In this document: positions 61,233-64,000 of the stretch, piece after piece
Layout of the letters: each line of letters begins with the position of its first letter
How positions within the stretch are numbered: the first letter of the stretch is position 1
DNA from: Chryseobacterium sp. 52
Lineage (GTDB): Bacteria > Bacteroidota > Bacteroidia > Flavobacteriales > Weeksellaceae
Direction of reading: 5' to 3'
Length of the DNA stretch: 64,000 bases
NCBI RefSeq assembly: GCF_002754245.1
Contig: NZ_PEEX01000001.1
Location: 4,692,001 to 4,756,000 of the forward strand
Notes under the pieces: generated by a model
What the model was told of the DNA's origin: nothing
Seen by the model: only the letters and a program-made list of their open reading frames with translations
Database searches by the model: none
Made by a program: the position numbers and the translations under genes

Positions 61233-63662
61233 TTAAAAATCAAGGGTAATTGAAGCTCTTACGGCTGCTCCCATAATAGGTCTTGCCATAATAGTTCCGT
61301 CTCCGGTTGGAGATCCTGCTCTTGGATCCCCTTCTGTAATACCGATAGTATTGAAGATATTGGTTCCGTCAACTGCAAAACGGATTTTCCCTAACTGGTA
61401 AGAAGTTCCTGCTCCGAATTCACTGAATGAAGGTAGAGTCTGAACATTCAGCTGATCCTGAAAACGTTTTCCGTAGTAGTTATAACTTACATACGTTCTC
61501 CATTCTTTTGTAATATTTACAGCCGGTGAAATATTAAAATACAACTTAGGCATTCTTCTTACAATATTTCCTTCCAAAAGGCTTCCTTCTTCCAGTCCGC
61601 TATATTTTGGATTCTGAATGGTTCCGTTGAACGTAAGCTCTACCATATTATTAAACAATCTCGCATATCCTTCCAGCTCAACTCCATAGTTTTTGGTATT
61701 GGCAAAAGTATTTTCTGAAGTTCCGTTAGAAAATACATCTGTAAATGAAAGGTTTTTAAGTGTTGAATAAAAAGGGATTACAGCAATATCAAATGTACGC
61801 GAGTAATATTTGTATCCTACTTCCACCTGATTGGTTAATACCGGTTTTAACGGCTGGTCCGGATTAGGTGTCGTAAAATAATTATAATAGGCTTCTTCAT
61901 TTGGCGATCTAAATCCGTGAGAAAAACGTGCATAGACCGCATTTTCCTTATTAATTTTATAGTTTGTCGCCAGCGTATAGGAAACCTTATCAATATTATA
62001 ACTCCAATAGTTATATTTATTTCCTAAAACACTCATATTATCATCTGCTGTAGTTGTCGCAAAACTATGGGTGCCATCAGTAGTCAACCCTGAATTATTC
62101 AAATTGGCAGTTGTGGTATTTACCGAATATCCTTTGTAGAAATCACGGCTGTAACGAAGTCCTGCATTCACACTCAAATTATCTGTAATGTTATAATCTA
62201 AATTAGCATAAAGATCATTCAAACTTCCCTGAACCTGAGAATCTCTCAACAGGAAAGACATATCTGTAACTCCGTTATACGTTTTGGAATATCCTGTAGA
62301 ATTTGGACTAAGAGAAGTATCTACTAAATTAAGAAGTTCCGGTTTGTCTGTTGCCGTTGCCAAAATATTACTCCAGTTCCAGTACTGATGAGATTTCCAG
62401 TTTGATTTATAGAAACCGGCAGTTACATTTCCTTTGTCAAATTTATAATTTAACTGCAGATCATTCACAAAATTATTCATCTGCTTATCTATCGCCCAGA
62501 ATCCTAATTCCTGAACAAAAGCCGGATTTACAAGCGCGCCGTTACTTACCAGGGAATATTGGTAATTGTTTCCTGTAATCCCGTTGTCGTTTGCAAATTT
62601 ACCCGCTGTAGCAGGACCTCCTGCAGGGAAAATCCCTGTGTAATTCATATTGATATTGGTATACCTTGTTTTGTTTAAAACAGAGAAGTTATTTCCAAGA
62701 TCATATTTAAATTCAGCCCCTAAAACATCAACTTTCGGATGAATTCCATCTTCCAGATTTCTGCTGAAAAAACCGCCTCCCGCCTGAGGAATATTTAACT
62801 GGCTGATGGTTCTGTAGCTGTACGTTCCATAATTAGCATCAAACCCGGGAAACTCTTTTAAATCATTTCCGTTTTGAGTTAAAGGAATTGGGAGATAAAA
62901 GGTATTTCTATCATCCAGTTTTTTATAATACACCTTAGCATAGCCTTTATCAAAGACATATTTAAGATTCATTCTGATCTGTCCGCCATTGTTGGCTCTG
63001 AAGCCTGTCTTTCTGATTCCATTATCCGTTCTGTAGAACCCACCGACATTAAAGAAAAGTTTATCCTGAACCAATGCACCACCTACATTCACATCTGTAC
63101 GCATCAATCCATATGTACTGGTTTCCAGCTTAGCAGTTCCTTTAAAATCATTACTTCCTTCTTTGGTAATAAAGTTGATAAGACCACCGGGAGAATTGGT
63201 TGCATAAATAGATCCTGAGCCTCCTCTTAATGCCTCTAACCGGCTTACAGAATTATCTACACGGAAAAAATTATCTGCATTCGCAAACTGAAGTGCTCCG
63301 TCTTCAAAAACGGGTAATCCGTCTTCCTGAACCTGCACAAATTCATAAGCTCCAGCAGAAGGAATTCCTCTTGCAAAAAGGTTGTTTCCTACCTCACCTC
63401 CTGAAGTTTCCACGGCAAATCCCGGAACTCTCTGTAACAGAGCTGCAGCACTGATAGGGTTTTGTTTCTGGATCTCTTTTGCCGTAAAAGTAGAAATGGC
63501 CGTACTGGATTCTATTTTCTTTTTCGGACCTGAGCTTCCGGTAATAACGATCTGATCTATTGAGGATGTCTTAACGGAATCCTGTGGAGTTTCCTGGGCA
63601 TACGCATTATTGAAATACAGCGTAGCCGTTGCAGCCATTAAAAATATCGATCTTTTTTTCAT
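61233..63662 (-). CDS. TonB-dependent receptor next to trehalase
   Basis: An 809-residue outer-membrane receptor: signal ending NAYAQ, short region with TonB-box-like DQIVITGSS (about 36-44), plug (about 50-165, with VSRLEALRGGSGSIYATNSPGGLINFITK) and a beta-barrel ending in SITLDF. It lacks the N-terminal carboxypeptidase-like domain of Sus receptors and has no susD neighbour, so it resembles siderophore/FecA or MalA-type receptors. It lies 22 bases after the trehalase gene on the same strand, so trehalose or a related disaccharide is the simplest guess for its ligand (inference from context). Confidence 0.9.
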   Translation of the reverse strand: MKKRSIFLMAATATLYFNNAYAQETPQDSVKTSSIDQIVITGSSGPKKKIESSTAISTFTAKEIQKQNPISAAALLQRVPGFAVETSGGEVGNNLFARGIPSAGAYEFVQVQEDGLPVFEDGALQFANADNFFRVDNSVSRLEALRGGSGSIYATNSPGGLINFITKEGSNDFKGTAKLETSTYGLMRTDVNVGGALVQDKLFFNVGGFYRTDNGIRKTGFRANNGGQIRMNLKYVFDKGYAKVYYKKLDDRNTFYLPIPLTQNGNDLKEFPGFDANYGTYSYRTISQLNIPQAGGGFFSRNLEDGIHPKVDVLGAEFKYDLGNNFSVLNKTRYTNINMNYTGIFPAGGPATAGKFANDNGITGNNYQYSLVSNGALVNPAFVQELGFWAIDKQMNNFVNDLQLNYKFDKGNVTAGFYKSNWKSHQYWNWSNILATATDKPELLNLVDTSLSPNSTGYSKTYNGVTDMSFLLRDSQVQGSLNDLYANLDYNITDNLSVNAGLRYSRDFYKGYSVNTTTANLNNSGLTTDGTHSFATTTADDNMSVLGNKYNYWSYNIDKVSYTLATNYKINKENAVYARFSHGFRSPNEEAYYNYFTTPNPDQPLKPVLTNQVEVGYKYYSRTFDIAVIPFYSTLKNLSFTDVFSNGTSENTFANTKNYGVELEGYARLFNNMVELTFNGTIQNPKYSGLEEGSLLEGNIVRRMPKLYFNISPAVNITKEWRTYVSYNYYGKRFQDQLNVQTLPSFSEFGAGTSYQLGKIRFAVDGTNIFNTIGITEGDPRAGSPTGDGTIMARPIMGAAVRASITLDF

Positions 63663-63684
63663 AGCACATGATTTTTTTATAGAG

Positions 63685-64000
63685 TTAGTTTTGTTTTAAT
63701 TTGAGATAGACCCCGTTTGTCCATCCGAATCCATCCTGATTCGGGTATTCTCCTCCTCCTGCAATTGTTTCAGTGTCTAGTGCGTTATATTTTTCCATTA
63801 ATTTTCCGGTGTTGCTGTATACCCTTTCCACATTCTTACACCAGTTATTTTTGATTTCTTCAGCCAGTTCATCGAAGCCATAGTTTTTCATTGCTTTAAA
63901 ACCCAGCCACTGATAGGGAGCCCACGCATTTGGAAGATCCCACTGCTGACCGGTTTTTTTTGTGGTGGTTACAAGACCTCCCTGATACAGAAACTTTTCG
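63685..64000 (-). CDS. Alpha,alpha-trehalase, GH37 (C-terminal part, 5' end beyond window)
   Basis: The last 104 or so residues of a trehalase, which hydrolyses trehalose to two glucose. Both C-terminal GH37 signatures are present: QWDLPNAWAPYQWLGFKA and GGGEYPNQDGFGWTNGV. The frame is open to the window edge. Extracytoplasmic or cytoplasmic location cannot be judged without the N-terminus. Directly followed by the TonB receptor gene, probably in one transcript. Confidence 0.92.
   Translation of the reverse strand, partial: EKFLYQGGLVTTTKKTGQQWDLPNAWAPYQWLGFKAMKNYGFDELAEEIKNNWCKNVERVYSNTGKLMEKYNALDTETIAGGGEYPNQDGFGWTNGVYLKLKQN

Overview
The window looks like chromosomal DNA from a member of the Flavobacteriales, most probably Chryseobacterium or a close relative (family Weeksellaceae). 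The evidence is AT-rich DNA, many promoters with the Bacteroidota -7 box TAnnTTTG and few Shine-Dalgarno sites, secreted proteins with type IX secretion (T9SS) sorting tails, a T9SS plug-domain protein, and lineage families (DUF4290, DUF4295 after rpmG, DUF4876, DUF6850). I saw no tRNA, rRNA, CRISPR array, prophage or insertion sequence. One gene is clearly broken.

Layout. 1-1422: 5' part of a secreted alpha-amylase lipoprotein gene. 1.6-3.6 kb: DUF4290 gene coupled to murA, whose product has Asp where most MurA enzymes have the catalytic Cys. 3.7-7.6 kb: lemA/DUF2207 pair, a stand-alone NIL-domain protein with an operator-like dyad over its promoter, and a YiiX-like lipoprotein. 7.7-16.3 kb: a metal-efflux island of response regulator, histidine kinase, MgtC-like protein and a CzcBAC-type RND pump. 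The island's pump promoter is preceded by four TCTAA repeats spaced exactly 11 bp apart, and its leader holds an 11-codon ORF and alternative hairpins. 16.6-21.0 kb: DUF1801 protein and two tandem T9SS cargo proteins with almost identical tails. 21.4-24.1 kb: aminotransferase, lipoprotein, murB. 24.3-31.0 kb: a four-gene operon of TonB-dependent receptor, DUF4876 lipoprotein, DUF6850 barrel and di-heme peroxidase, preceded by a Fur-box-like palindrome. This is the best candidate for an uncharacterised system.

31-49 kb is mostly housekeeping: proC, vanZ-like, lnt, rpmB-rpmG-DUF4295, an exported RidA, ftsY, sppA, folK, two OmpA-type proteins (one without the peptidoglycan-binding domain), a rearranged recQ, fmt, a Crp-family regulator and a ribB gene fused to a degenerate ribA domain. 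It also holds a T9SS FG-GAP protein. 49-64 kb: a luciferase-like oxidoreductase, three small unknown genes (one interrupted by TGA), a PIF1-like helicase, a gamma-carbonic anhydrase, an nfu-lipoprotein-hemH operon, a T9SS plug protein, a metallo-hydrolase, and a TonB-dependent receptor directly downstream of a trehalase gene that runs off the window.

Common threads are envelope and surface biology (cargo, plug protein, TonB receptors, OmpA, Lnt, MurA/MurB, SppA, FtsY), metal handling (RND pump, Fur-like box, di-heme peroxidase, Nfu, ferrochelatase) and alpha-glucan/trehalose use at both edges. Two families of short dispersed repeats lie between genes. Functional calls rest on motifs read from translations; no database search was run.
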